From NCBI GenBank assembly GCA_034190875.2, contig CM067343.1, positions 65,468,509 to 65,532,508 on the forward strand: a DNA stretch of 64,000 bases, read 5' to 3'. Positions 26,307 to 39,744 of the stretch are shown here, piece by piece. Position numbers and translations under genes: made by a program. This DNA comes from Urechis unicinctus. Its lineage: Eukaryota; Annelida; Polychaeta; Xenopneusta; Urechidae. Positions within the stretch are counted from its first letter, which is position 1. Each line of letters starts with the position of its first letter. The notes beneath the pieces are model-generated. The model saw nothing but the letters and a program-made list of their open reading frames with translations. It was not told where the DNA came from and searched no databases.

Positions 26307-29300
26307 AAGTTATTTACCATGTTTACAAAACACGATTGTGGCATCCTCCGCAGAGCTTACCTTCCTAGACGCAAGTATATTGAGATAGGCATAATGATGG
26401 GTTCCGGTTCCGGTTCCGGAAACTCCCATGCTGCACATTATCGCCTTGCCACTTGTCTATTTATTTATGATCATTGCGTGGACATTGCATCTAGACCGAT
26501 GGTTTGCCACAAACAAAGTACGTAGGTACTCATTCCCTCTCATCCCCGTTCGCGTATTTGTCGGTAGGTGTAGCTTGCATAATTATAACGTGTAGTGGAA
26601 AGATGATTTGTGAACCAACAACGAAGTTCAGGAAAATTTTAAGTGATAACGATGCAAACAATAATGTATTGATTATTCACCAAGGATAACAGCGCCTATA
26701 CCCTTGTAAGAGAAACCGCTTCAATGTACTTACAAAATAACAGCAGTGACGAGATATGTCCGAGTTTGAATTAAATTGATATTTTCATTTATGCTTTGTA
26801 GCAAAAAAGATAACAAAACTAATCGTGACAAATGTCCATCAAATCAATCCACTGGGGAATTTGACATTCCGTGATACATTCATGTTGCGCTTAAACACAG
26901 CTCAAATCCTGCTCTATGTTGTAATAACTGCTAATGGGAGCAGGTTTATCATGCCCACTGTCACGTGAGTGGGTATGCACATGCTGATGATTCTAAATGA
27001 ATCAGTATCTTAAACCCATTACCAGCATCACAATAACATGTTTATTAGCATTTACCTAGGTCAAACAGGACATGCCTGTATCTATCTAAATAACTATGCA
27101 CTAAAAGAACCGTGCAGAACATACTGTTTTGCTATGAAAAATTGTAAACGCTGCTATGAATGCTAAATGCTATCAATTTACTGGCAACAGCAAAGTATAA
27201 AACATGGCGGGGCGCTAAACGAGCGGTAACACATAAGTGACAAGCTGGTAAAATGCATACAAATATCGTACGGGTGTTTAAGTGTCGTTGTTAGCGAGTC
27301 ATGTATTTGGAATTCTTGTACTACGAATATGCTGATGTAGGTATCTTTTATGTCATCATCACGCAAGACAGATCAACTCAACAGCATTCGGTAGAATCTA
27401 CATTACTAATATTATGAATATGCCAAGTCGGTTGATATTCGCAGTAAAGCTAATCTTACCGTTAACGCACTTGGTGCATTGCAGGGTACAAACGAATATT
27501 CTCTTCATGGTAAAGTAATGCAAACTGTTTTCTAATCATATTATTTGAAAAAATACAAATACAGCAGGCATACACTAACATTGCATCGTGTTGTGATTGC
27601 TAAGAGACTCAAAACAGCTTCATGAAACTTGTATTATGTGGCCAATACAATGTTACTTTGAAGTCCTGTTTGCAAAGGTAATAACAGAGTTCCAGTAATG
27701 AAATGAAGAATGTAACTTCTATATTGGGGTATGTGGGCCACAATAACAATTGTCACGTGGCCTGGCGGAGGTCAACACAATCACTTTAGACCGTTATGAC
27801 GAGACAAAAACTACATTATGGCATAAAGTTATTTTATACTCCACTAGGGGGAGCATGGCCTAAGCCGTCAATCATAACACATATTTTATTTCGTATTCAA
27901 ATCTTTCGAAGTGCAAAGTATATTAGTTAACTGAACACGAATCAAGTGATCATTGCGAGACAGTTTAGTATTTGTAAGACCGTTTTATCTGTGCACTTAA
28001 AAATCTGCCCGCGCGCCCTATCACTGAGCGTCTGGGTTGTGATGGGAACTTGATTCAAGGATATCGGCTTACAAAGATTACTCGTAGTTTCGCAATATAA
28101 AGCAGTCATGTTGTGGCTTGTATTATATTGCTGACGTGAGGAGTTATATAAATTGCTTATAATGTGGTTTCAAACATTCTATACCCGGCAAGAGCCTAAG
28201 ACGGCATTCAAATTGTACATTAACTTAATGCTAATAGCACTATAGAAATCAGCTCATAAATTTGTCTTTAACATAGCCATAAAACACAGCACCTATTACA
28301 GCCTAACTATGTGTACCTCGCCATATATGCGTAGCTACTCGGTATTGCCCTTACATTGCCCGTTTCATCCATTATCCGCTCGTGTTCATCTATATTCAAC
28401 CCGCAAATCTGCACACAAAGCCTTTGTCACAACACTCTATGGATGCATTTACCATGACCTTGGATTCATTCAAATATGCTGTGATATACCACTAGCCACA
28501 CTGCGAGAGAACTAAAGATCTAAGTAAACATCTATATGTGACGGCTTTGTCCATTACATGAATCACTCCACTGAATCTTTAATATGCATCTTGTAATGTT
28601 TGTTTGCGCATAATTTGAAATATGTTATGCCTAGCTCTGAAAATCAAATAAGAATCAATGATTGACCTTATCTTAAGGCTCTAGGTTCTCTCAGTATACA
28701 AAGAGGTCGAACAAATTTCGTATAAGGAGAAGTTATTGGATTATGCAACAGCGAGTTATCAAACGGCGGAAAAGAGGCCACTGCTCTCTTCATCGTGGCG
28801 AAGTTTCGAAAGATGATGTTGATACTTCAAAGTTCTTAAATGTGATCTAAACTTCCAAACACAATCCGCTATTTGTTAGCGACACACCATTCGGCAATAT
28901 GCAAGTTCTTACAAGACTGGAATTAGTATTGTATTGCAACGTACAATTTAGTTGTTGCAAGCAGACGAAAACAAGTTTACAGGGTAATCAAACTTGCTTA
29001 AATGCTCTCTGGAGAACATGAAGTAAAAATGCAGGCACATCTATAAGCTCATGGTTCTCCAAACTATTGCAATCTTATGTGCCTCTCAAGATCTACATAG
29101 GCAATGTAGTACCAAGCGGAAACCTCCCAGTGTGGTTTCTTTTATTTCACCGACAGCAAGTGTGCGCTAATACTAAACGTCTATCACGATGATCGATGCA
29201 ATCCAAAGCGTGTTGAACCCTACAGAGGGACTCGATTAAATGCTTCTCCTGCTAAAGGTGTATATAATGCCTCCAAGATCATTCAATGCTGTCTGTCCGT

Positions 29301-31889
29301 TTGATCGTGTTAGATGTTACCGACAGCAACGGGATTATCACAATGCGCACGGGTTATCATTCAATTTGATTAATCACACATAGACTTAAGGTATTATTAA
29401 TTGTAATTGCCTATATTAGGGACAACTAAAGTGCATCATACACCAGGGCAAGGAAATGTTTAAATAATATCTGTCTATTGCACGGCAGATTTTCCAGTTC
29501 AGTTATATATGTTTGGTTTTAATGCATGCATACTTCCAGAACACTCACCCTTTATATCTCCAAATATGACTCGTGAGTAATGCTTCATTTTCCCCGGCAA
29601 AATACCAAGATATGACGCCGCTGAACGCTCATGTGACAGACTAATATACTTGGGCGAAGCATTATTGCTTTTGAGCAAAACAGGCTCCTGTGGCGTTTGT
29701 GAGCTATTTCCAATTATAATACTTAGTGTAATACCATAGACAATTCCATTAGTCAGATATCTCTTTTCCTGACACTGTGAGGCGTTTTGTGTAATAAATG
29801 CTTTAATAGCTTCACACGCGCGTGGACTAGAAGGTGCTAGGCTAAAACATCACCAAATGTAACCCTTGTCTTACAAGACCATACCCCTTAGCTTCAGCAG
29901 TTCATTCAGAACAAAAACAAGACAGTTCACTCTAGGATGCAATATTTTGCCTCCCTTTGCAGGAAATGTGATTTCATAGATAAACGACTTCGAAAGAGTC
30001 ACTATCTTATTTTGTGCCCATGAGATAAAAGCAGATCTTGATATGCTATTTTCACAGTTCTAGGTATCGCAGTATCCTTGATAATGCGATGATATGACAT
30101 AGTTCATCACATGATTTACTCTATTCTGTCTTTAACATGTTTATTGTAATGCCAGGTGAACAACGCGATATAGGTTGATACCATGGCTTGCGTTTTCCAG
30201 CATGGATATTCCTATTATGAATACATAATCCAAAAAGCACCACCCATCGGGTAACAGTGTCCATTTTGCAATTATTACTTTATGACAGGTTTGTTGTCAC
30301 TTACCATAAAAGCTTCTGCATAAAAAGCAGCGAGTTGTCTGTGTAGCATCATCAATAATTTCTACATTAACTGTACCTTGCCGAATATTACTCTAGCTGT
30401 TTGTCCAACCAGCGAGTGAGTACTCCAATGAGCGTCCTCTTATCAAGGTCAGCATTTTCTTCTTTGTCAGCTCGGCTACTCTACATTTGATTGGACAGCC
30501 ACAATATATAATATGCCATAATGCATTTTACATATCGCAGTGTTAGTGCGACTGGCCGCTATAACGTAGCGTATATTACCGTGTGCAAATACAATACGAA
30601 GCGTGTAGAATCCCGAAGATATTTTAATTGACCAACATATAACAATACCATATTAATGGTGCACGTTAAGTAGGCAGTTCAAGGCACGGGACGAATAGAG
30701 AATGGTGTGTAATGTGAATTGGTGTCCTGATGCTTTGTAGGTTTTTTGGCTGGAGCATGTTGGTTAATACTAATGCAAACCACATTAGCAGTGACCAAAC
30801 GCACAGTAATTAATGGGTCGCACATAATTTGACTTTACGTAGCTCTATTCTGAATGCCAATGAAATACAAAGCTTTGAAGCACGAATGCGATAATAGTTA
30901 ATTCCGCGTCATTCTACTGCATTAGCATACACATGCTTTGCAACAATAGCATAGAAAACCTATGATGGGAAAGTAATAAATGCAATTAATATGGAGGTTA
31001 TAACATATCTTTCATCAGTGAGCCCCTTATCATGATTCTCAACTACCGACATCCATGTTCTTGCGCGTTTTTGTTAATGATTACACTTTTCTATCAATAA
31101 TTGCACACAATCAGTTTGCCTCAGCATTTGAATATTTGTGACCTGTCAAGGTCATATAATTCATATACGCCCGGTCACACTGACATTCTGGTAATGGGTC
31201 TGCTTGATAAACCTATATTTTCAGGAAGCGCACTGGGAAATATTTCAATTAAGATTAAAAACTGTAGCGGTGAGCTAGGTCCCGAGGATTCTTCGTTCAG
31301 TAAACAACTGACGTAGCGGCCGCTTGCTGCATACATAACACACGATGGTGTGCGATGTATAACGTACAGATGTATCCGAGTTGTAATATCTAAACACGAT
31401 TTAAAATGTATATGGCTAGAAACGTGTGTCAGCAAGAGGGTTTCCGATGCAAGGGATGGGCTATTTCTTCGTTTATATAGGCCCATCAAGCAATAAACAG
31501 CATAAACAAATTAGCCTCATGCGTGAGCGGATGAAAAGAGGTCGGACAGTTATTAAGGCTTAAGGTTTCCTGTCAAGTCTCCTTTTCTATTAACTTTTGT
31601 GTGATCGATGGCGTCTTTGGTGGTAATTGTATCTCTTTAAGGAATTGCTGCATCTTTAGCCACATTATAAACTAGAGACTATGAACACATTTCCTCATCC
31701 ATGGAATGTATTTTGTTCTAAGTGAACTGTATAACGCGACAAACACACCTTTTAACATGCTGCGATAAAGACACGACAAAGCTGGCCTACTCGCATATGT
31801 GGACTTGCATTCGCTCATTGAATGTGCCCCCCTCCTAAATTAGCTGAATTTGCTGATGCATCATGGATAGTCACACTTTAGATGGAGAC
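26307..31889. other. No recognised feature
   Basis: About 5.6 kb of AT-rich sequence with only short open frames. A small (GGTTCC)n tract sits near 26,402-26,422. A match of about 36 bp near 29,790-29,825 resembles 62,280-62,315, but I could not extend it. Nothing else could be supported. Confidence 0.5.
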
Positions 31890-32130
31890 TTGGTGTTTGA
31901 AGTTGATAATGGCTGGAAGTGCAGTGTAGCCTATCCCAAAAGTCCTTCGCAGATCGCATTCTTACAAGAACCACCTGGTGTTCATTAACATCAATAAGAC
32001 GCCCCTTTAATCAGTTGAACGGGGCCACATTGTGTCCCCACGTCATTTTATCACATGACTCAAACATTATCTCGCGGCAAGATCTATTGTTTTTTCCGTG
32101 ACTGTTCCTCAGCAATACGAGGTCGTGTGC
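31890..32130 (+). repeat. F-family repeat, uninterrupted copy
   Basis: Its left part (31,898-31,945, 'gaagtgcagtgtagcc') matches 35,534-35,575 ('gaagtgcagcatagcc'). Its right part (32,036-32,100) matches 38,150-38,212, with paired words 'catgactcaaacat' and 'catgacttaaacat'. The two halves are close together here but separated by the plus-strand LINE at 35.6-38.1 kb, so this is a related copy without that insertion. Confidence 0.65.
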
Positions 32131-35100
32131 ACTTTTCACATACTTCATTCGAACGGACGTTCTTTTATATGAATCAGATTTCAGTCTTCGACATCCCAAT
32201 GGATCAATGGACCATACTTTCATCATAATTGATGTTTTTACAAGACTAGATGCTGCTGCTATGGTTAGACCAGTTGTACGCTAATTGATTAACTTGCCAC
32301 AATTACAAAATGTTGATTCTGATGATTTGCATCAGTGCCTAACGGGTCGAATACACTAACATTAAGATTACCACTCAATGTTAAGGATTCGGCTTGATGC
32401 TGAGACAAGCATCACAAAAGTGCTGACTGTCCATATGTATTAATTGCCAAACTTTGACATGTGACAATGTTTCGTTGGCAATAAAAGTAGTTCGTGTAGT
32501 TGGATGTTGTCGTGCTTTCGTTTGTACCTCGCACAAGCAAATACTTACTAACTCTATTAACTCACCGGGATTATAATATCATATCTGTGATAATGTCTAC
32601 CGATAGACAACTGCGCATGCAACCTGTCTCAGCGTACTTAAGCATCGTACATACAGAGAGACAGAGTTTGTCTTGGTGGAGAAAACCAGAAAAACAATCG
32701 CCAAGTGCTCTAGGTGGAAATAAGCACGGAAAGTGTTGTCGTTTAGTTTGTTAATTACATAAAAGCTATAAATAGAGCGGTCACCAGTAAAGCAAATTAT
32801 TGACAATCCTAACCTTGTATTAACTGTAACATATAGTAAGCGCCATATTCTCAAACATTTTCTATAAAATTATCTCTATTTGGTGTCAATGCACGCATAC
32901 GTTTATAAAACTCTTTCCTTTACATCTCCTTATTTTTTATTATTTGTACGCTTTCATTGACTAATAAGCAATTCTACATTTAATTCTTCTTGCTGAAAAT
33001 AGACGGCGCCACGGAACGACAAACCGGCCATTCCGAGTGTGAGTAATATTATCCATTGAATAAATCTAGATAAATCCTCATCATTTCTCAGACATTGACA
33101 ACTTATTCGTTATGCGAGAGCAGTCATCCTTAATCAGATGACTCTATGGCTCTCATCGTGATGAGATCTGTGGGATATACGCTAATACAGTTAGACGCAG
33201 GCGCATGGCCAGGAACGTGATGGACTAATAAGCCGACTATTTTGCTGTTCAGACTGAACATAGGCATGGCGGCTAATCTACGGATGCATCTTTTGCTTTC
33301 TGTGAGAATTAATCAATACGATTTATATACATGGTTGCATGTTCAATACATAGATTTACAACTTTGCAAAAGGCATCACATTATCTTAACAGGAGAAAAA
33401 TGGATGGACGCACATAATGTGCCCTCGTAGAAACAGCCAAAGAGAGCTTACGTTCCGTAAATCGATTAGCAATACTTTGTGAAGTTGTGAGCCAAACTTG
33501 ACTATAATTCCTCATTTATTTTTCATGATTCTCGTGGCTAGTGTTGTGGATGTACAGCCACCTTATTTATTGCATCAATCATTCTATATATAGTAACGCC
33601 TTTCGATCAACGAGTCATTAAGTTGACGCATCATAGTACCTGCAATAGTTTGCTTCCACAGCCTAGCATGAATCAGTGTTGTTTATACATAATAAACATT
33701 TTGTCTAGAAAAGAACATTAAGAAACAAGGATTTACATTTTCTAACGGTTCTGGGTAATATTGTAGCAGTTCGCACATATTCATAAATACATGAATACAT
33801 GTTATATTTTGCTGCTGTGAGTTATCAAAGACGGCTTGTCTCAAAGCCTGCATTAAGATGCAAATGATCTGCTTATTATGAACAAGTTTACGGAAGGTGA
33901 TGGTAGTATTTCCGATTCCTCGAAGTACGAATTTATCTAGTCAACGCAGCAAGCTGCTGTCCCGGACTATATAATTGATATGCAAATTAAAACAAGATTA
34001 GCATCAATGTTGCATTAGTATTTACTGAATACTGACTGCTATGAACCCCACAACAAATTAATATGATGATCAAACGGTCTTTAATGCACCAAGAGAGAAT
34101 ACAAAGAACGACTGAACGGCTGTACAAAGTAGATTATATATCGTGTATATTGTTACCTTCAGTATATGTTGTGGGGTTGTGAGGCATCTACGATATATAT
34201 CCTCTATCCTGCTAAGAGAACATCATTCCAAGGTATTGATTTAACCCAGTTATACCCTGCCTATCAATAAAATATGAAACTTTGAAGCGAATGTTATAAC
34301 ATTTTATTCTGTGTTACGGTGCTACGGTAGCGTACAGATGCATAGCGGCACTAACAATGAAAAAAACTACGAAAAGCAATTAAAAATAGCAAACTAAATT
34401 GAGTTTCCGAAAATTTCTTCGAACATTTGACTCAGTTATGCCCCTATTCGGTACTCAACATATAATGTTTCAATGATTCGTGTGCTTATTCTACAAATTA
34501 TTCCTAGCCCATCAATATTCTTTGCCTATCTAGGGCCTTTATTGACGTCATGGTACAGACTTTCATCATATATGTCAATATATATTTATGTTAACCTGGT
34601 GGTACTGTAACATGTCCGTTATATGGCCATTGGACGTTAAAGCTGCAGCCACGGCAGGGGTGTGGTGCTATTTCGCCATTTTACGAACTTGTTCACATAA
34701 AACCCTTCCTATCATATAACTGCTGGTGATCGCTACCGTAAAAAGTCGATGACAACTTATAACGTGCCGCCATTGGGGTGGGGGATGAATTGGTGGCTTT
34801 CAAAGCTCCATCTGCTCTGGTTCGATGCAGGGATATTAACTAAGACTGTGAACAGAGCTGTGCTCAGCTCTGTGATGTAGTCCGCATGACTGTGGAATTA
34901 GCAGATGCCTGATTCACATCTCGACCCGTTAGATGACAAATAAATGGCCAATGTGGTAGTTAAGGTCGAATACGTATAACGACACGCAGGAGTCATACCA
35001 TGGGCTATGCACATAGTGGCGATACAGCAGTAAGTAACAGCTCATCTTTTTATCAAATAAAAGTATTCAAGAGACTCACTTAAACTCCACGTCACCCCAC

Positions 35101-35533
35101 TCCCAACCAACCCTGGACCTCAGGCCTTCCACAATGAAAAGCAAAACATAATGCGGTAATCAAGCGCATAACAAAGTTTAGGATTTGCCAATGTGGTCAC
35201 CCACTTAAGACCTCTCAGACCATTATTCAGTCAGTTCCCATCATACTTAGAAGTTACAAACATACAACTTGCTTGTTAAAAGCCATAAGGAATTGCCGTC
35301 AGCTATTGGGATAACTCCATGCCTTAATAATCGATTGATGCATTGTTGATATCACATGCTGGTGCAATAGTGCTAAACTGCGTCATAATTTGGCGAATCG
35401 TCATAGGATCAGTTGCGGCATAGCCCCCACCCTACAATGCGCTGACCCCCAAAATAGCATACGTCAATTTGCCCATGGATGCGTTTGTAAAAGTACATGG
35501 GTGGGCGCACAATAGGGTGGAACCAGACTTCTA
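32131..35533. other. No recognised gene; small hairpins only
   Basis: AT-rich sequence with somewhat GC-richer patches at 34,600-35,150. Hairpins seen: 34,852-34,873 (9-bp arms 'acagagctg' and 'cagctctgt', 4-nt loop) and 33,117-33,160 (two stacked short stems). No protein domain was recognised. Confidence 0.5.
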
Positions 35534-35713
35534 AAGGTGATAATGACTTGAAGTGCAGCATAGCCAGATTCATACATAGATTAACCTCGGGATGACAAAA
35601 TCATCGTCACCAGCTCTGCGAGCTAGCCTCGCCTGTAAAACACTACTAGAGGATCTCGACAATATGACCGTCAACGAAACGCACAAAAACGTGAGGTACA
35701 TCATCAGCTACAA

Positions 35714-37828
35714 ATGGTGAACTTAGCAAACTCATCTGTCAACCAATTTGGAGATAGTGGTGAACTCGAATTTTTGCATGAACACCTTCCGCATTCTAAT
35801 TGCACGTATTATGAACCAGATGATTTTGTGAAACAAACTGAAACACACAAAAATGGAACATCATTCTTTAATTTAAACTGCCGAGGACTAGTATCACATT
35901 GGGAACAGTTCACTGAACTGGTAAGCAGTCTGTCTTCTGATGTATTTTCATTTGACTTTATTGGTTTAACCGAAGTTTTTAAAGTTCAATGCGAAAGTTT
36001 CATAAACCTTTCTAACTATCACCAATTTATTGCAAATACACGTAATGATAACGCAAGAGGTGGCGTTGGCCTTTTTTATCAAAGGTCATATTGGATTTTG
36101 TAGAAGAGATGATTTATCGATCTTCATACCTCATGTTATCGAAACATTGTTTATAGAATATGAAAACAGCTCTAAATCCAAATGTATAGTTGGAATAGTT
36201 TATAGACCAAACACGGCACCTCTTGCTGATACCGACGTATTTTCTACCACTATCTTAGATATTATAAACAAGATAAGCAGTGAGAAAAAAAAATTTTGTA
36301 TAATGGGAGATATGAATCTCGATCTTTTAAAGTTCAAAATGCATGTGAAAACTGACAATTATCTTGAGAATTGTTTTGTGAATGGGTTTGTTCCAATGAT
36401 TACGAAAACTACAAGGGTGACACCTACATCAGCTACACTCATTGACCACATATTTACCAATGACCTAACACAAGCTTCATCTGGAATAATCATCACCGAC
36501 ATTTCAGACCATTTCGGCACATTTTATATGACACAAAGAGAGCAAACTGACAGCACATGTGAAGATCCTACGCTAAGATGCAACTTTTCCCCAAACAATT
36601 TCAACAGTTTCATTAATTATTTGGAAATAACCGATGAATATGTACTCCCAATATTTTGCGACCTCTCTAAAGCTTTCGATATAATAAACCATAAAACACT
36701 TCTAACTAAAATGCATTCGCTTGGAATAAGAGGTCTCGCACATAAATGGTTTTTAAGTTATTTACGACTTCGTAAACAATATACACAAATACAAAACATT
36801 AAATCACCTGTATCCGATGTAGCTATAGGAGTCACTCAGGGGTCCATTTTAGGGCCTCTGTTGTTTTTACTTTACATTAATGACATTTCCAATGCCTGTA
36901 ATGAAACAGTTCTCTCCTTTGTGATGACACAACACTACTTATTTCATCCTCAAATATCAAAACAGCTTTTCAAAAGGCTAACAATGCAGTTAACAACTTA
37001 AAAACATGGCTAGTAACACATGGTCTTGTATTAAACACTAGTAAAACAAGTTATATGGTAATAAGAAGACACAATAAGAAATTAGATATAAGTAATTGTG
37101 AGATAAAAATAGATGATGAAGTAATCAACAGGATAGACACAAACAACGGTGCACATAAATTTTTGGGCATATTTATAGACGAAAAACTATCCTGGAAAAC
37201 ACATATAAATCATGTCAATAAAAATATATCTCATGGCCTTTTTATGCTCAAACAAGTAAAAGACTTTCTACCTAAATCAGCATTACGCAGTCTATATTTT
37301 GCTCTTGTTCACTCACATTTATCCTATGGTATACTTGCATGGGGTAATGCTGGCAAAAACAATTTAAAGCGTACTGAAATGCTACAAAAACGTGCTCTGA
37401 GATATATTAACAAATCATCGTATAACGCTCATACAGAACCCCTTTTCAAACGTAGCAATATATTGAAATTAAATGATCTCTATGAGTATAATGTAGCCTT
37501 ATTTATGTACCATTACAAAAATAACATGTTGCCATCATCATTCATCAATGCATTCCATCAACAATGCAATATCAACCATTTTTATAACACGCGTAATTCT
37601 CATTTAATGGTCACACCTATCCCGAATACCGAATTTGTTAAAAAGTTACCTGTACATTCATTCCCTAACACTTGGAACAAATGGCAAAACTCACTCTCTT
37701 CACTTTCAGTGTTATCCCAAGTAAAAAAATATTTGATGTATACATTCATAAGTAATTACCACAGTACCATTAATTGTTCAAACCACCATTGTGTTGATTG
37801 TAATTTAATGCAGAATAGACTAAGTTAA
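35714..37828 (+). pseudogene. LINE endonuclease/reverse transcriptase (broken ORF2)
   Basis: This once encoded the enzyme that nicks chromosomal DNA and reverse transcribes the element RNA at the nick. The endonuclease starts in one frame: 'FNLNCRG' at residues 52-58, 'GLTE' at 84-87 and 'GGVGL' at 116-120. The frame shifts at a T6 run (36,072-36,077) and continues with 'GDMNLDLL', 'LIDHIFTND' and 'SDHFG'. The text then jumps near 36,630-36,655 straight into 'DLSKAFD' (motif A, with a catalytic Asp), so roughly 200 residues of linker and fingers are missing. 'GVTQGSILGPLLFLLYIND' (motif B) follows. A one-base loss at about 36,921 breaks the catalytic FADD motif. From 36,923 the frame is open to 37,828, including 'KFLGIFIDEKLSW'. 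The start at 35,714 is only the first ATG of the surviving frame. Confidence 0.9.
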
Positions 37829-38084
37829 TTTATGCTTTTGTCAATATTTGGGATTTTGCAATAGACTATTTTTTTAGAACAAATTGGTTGACCTATTTTG
37901 ATTTCTAAATGTACCTCATGTAGTATTGCATTATTTAGAGATCGTCGGGGTGGTTGGAAGATAGCCATCTGTGGCTAAACCACGCCCGTCTCCTGACAGT
38001 GTGTGAGTTGTGAATTCAACGTAAGTATGTACATGTATATTTATTGTCGGGAGACAAATAAATTCTTCTTCTTCGTCTTCTTCT
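37829..38084 (+). other. LINE 3' untranslated region with stem-loop and (TTC)n tail
   Basis: Directly after the reverse-transcriptase stop. The arms 37,988-37,998 and 38,045-38,055 pair over 11 bp with one G-T wobble. A small hairpin, 'agcca' with 'tggct', lies at about 37,964-37,977. The region ends in an interrupted (TTC)n run at 38,063-38,084. In this class of elements such 3' structures and short tandem tails are where the enzyme starts copying; that role here is inferred. Confidence 0.8.
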
Positions 38085-38212
38085 ACACAAAGCACACAGG
38101 GAACATTAAAATCATTTGTAATCAGTGGCACGATGTCTTAATGGGTTCCCACGTGATCAAGTCTCATGACTTAAACATGATCTTGCTGCGAGATCTGACG
38201 TTTTGTTCTCGT

Positions 38213-39744
38213 GAATATTACCCCGCTATTAACCCGCAGCTCATGTGCTCGATCCGTACATATCAATCACTGGTTAAACCACTATATAAATAATATTGTG
38301 GTTATCGATGACCCTTTCAATATAATCGCGTTATTCATTTACCACTGTCAGATGGTCTGACAACGTCGGGGTCCTAGCACAATATCAAATTGTTGATTTT
38401 ATCAGAAAAGCTAGAGACTGATAAAGCCTTTGAGCAAACTACCGCTCTTAACGATTGCAAATTGTGGATACTTATAATTTGCAACACCAAATAAAGACAT
38501 ACCGTAACAGTTACCCATAATAATGGAACAAGAATCCTGTATCTCATCCAGATGTATAAGATTGATAGTCGGACGTGCGTATCATTATCTGCAAAATAAG
38601 TACATAGAACATGCGCTCATTTACGCTATAATTGGTTTTTGTAAATTAGTGAGTCTTCAGTTTATAAAGTGTAATGCCTCACTGCTGAAAAATTAATTGG
38701 CTCACCAAGCACAAAATTTTAGTGGATAGTACTGGGGACAAAATTGTGGCTTGATCGGCTGACGGTGTGGATCATCACCCACGTCAACATTTAGAATCAT
38801 GCAATCAGCTACTTACAATGTCTCTATTGTCGTTGTTTTTATCTCATTATGAACAGTTTCTACTCAATGGACAACACGAGCTGATATTACACAGATGATA
38901 TTACACAGATGAGGTTTTGCAGGTTCCATCGCTTATGACCATTACTAAATCTCATAATTGATTGTGTTCCGAAGTTACTAGGGAAGCTGTTTTGATTACT
39001 ACCCGTGCAATCAACAAACATTATTTCCTCATGCGAGAATGGTATCCACGTGTTCAAAAGCAGCTAAGTATGCCACAAATAATTGGATTTTACTTAATTC
39101 TACCATGTATTGACAATTGATAGGAAGCAATGAAGTAGGAATGCTGTTGATTGGTATGACATTTGTCATTGATTTTTGCGCAGTTTTCATGGCGGCTGCA
39201 CCCTGTCTGCAATGAAATACAAGAAGCGATACCACAATACGTCATACATCTGAAAACCTGATCTTGGTTTAGTTGTGTCAGATTTCACGATAGATTCTGT
39301 AGGTTGGTCAAATGCTTTTAGCAACAATTACAAAGATAATTTGTGTATTATCTGTATAATGCAGTGATAGACACATACCTTTTGTATGTGATCGCAAAAT
39401 GTCTTTCGCTTTGTTATATGATCTCATTCAGGCCTTCGTCATTGCCGCTCCCAGTAACTTTCATCTAAATTATCAGTTCAAAAACCGAATGAAGAAAACA
39501 AAGTATTGCCAGTGTTTGGCGCCATCAGTTTATGCAGCAATTAATAGGTTCGACTGAGTTTATGCTCAAAAATGCTATTGTCTGTCGACCCATGAAATAA
39601 CAACGCCCTATCTAAACGAACAGTAATCATATGCGTGAGCTCGATCGCGTGTACGGCTTATGACGAGCACTAATTGAGGATGAAGTAGAAGCTGTATAAA
39701 AGGAGTAAGGATAGATATAGCTATGAGATGAGCGTTCTGCTCAT
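38213..39744. other. No recognised feature
   Basis: AT-rich sequence between the F repeat and copy B. A short direct duplication, 'atattacacagatg', occurs at about 38,883-38,911. No domain was seen. Confidence 0.5.

Larger units (their letters stand above)
35590..38084 (+). mobile_element. Non-LTR retrotransposon (LINE), internally deleted and dead
   Basis: A plus-strand LINE with an apurinic-type endonuclease, a reverse transcriptase missing its N-terminal half, a 3' untranslated region with a stem-loop, and a (TTC)n tail. The 5' limit is inferred from the F-repeat flank and is uncertain; an upstream open stretch at about 35,617-35,715 may be 5' element sequence. I could not identify a target-site duplication. 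The domain order and simple-repeat tail fit the CR1/L2/Jockey group, but the exact clade is not determined. Confidence 0.85.
35534..38212 (+). repeat. F-family repeat, copy split by a LINE
   Basis: The pieces at 35,534-35,580 and about 38,110-38,212 match the two halves of 31,890-32,130 in the same order. The LINE lies between them, which gives its approximate insertion limits. Confidence 0.6.

Noticed and set aside
29780..29830. A short match to 62,275-62,330 ('tttttgtgtaatatatgctt'-like) suggesting another repeat family
   Set aside because: The similarity covers only about 36 bp and could not be extended on either side by eye.
34790..34835. A tRNA-like B-box ('ggttcgatgc') suggesting a SINE
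   Set aside because: The expected T-arm pairing fails and no convincing A box lies at the right distance upstream.
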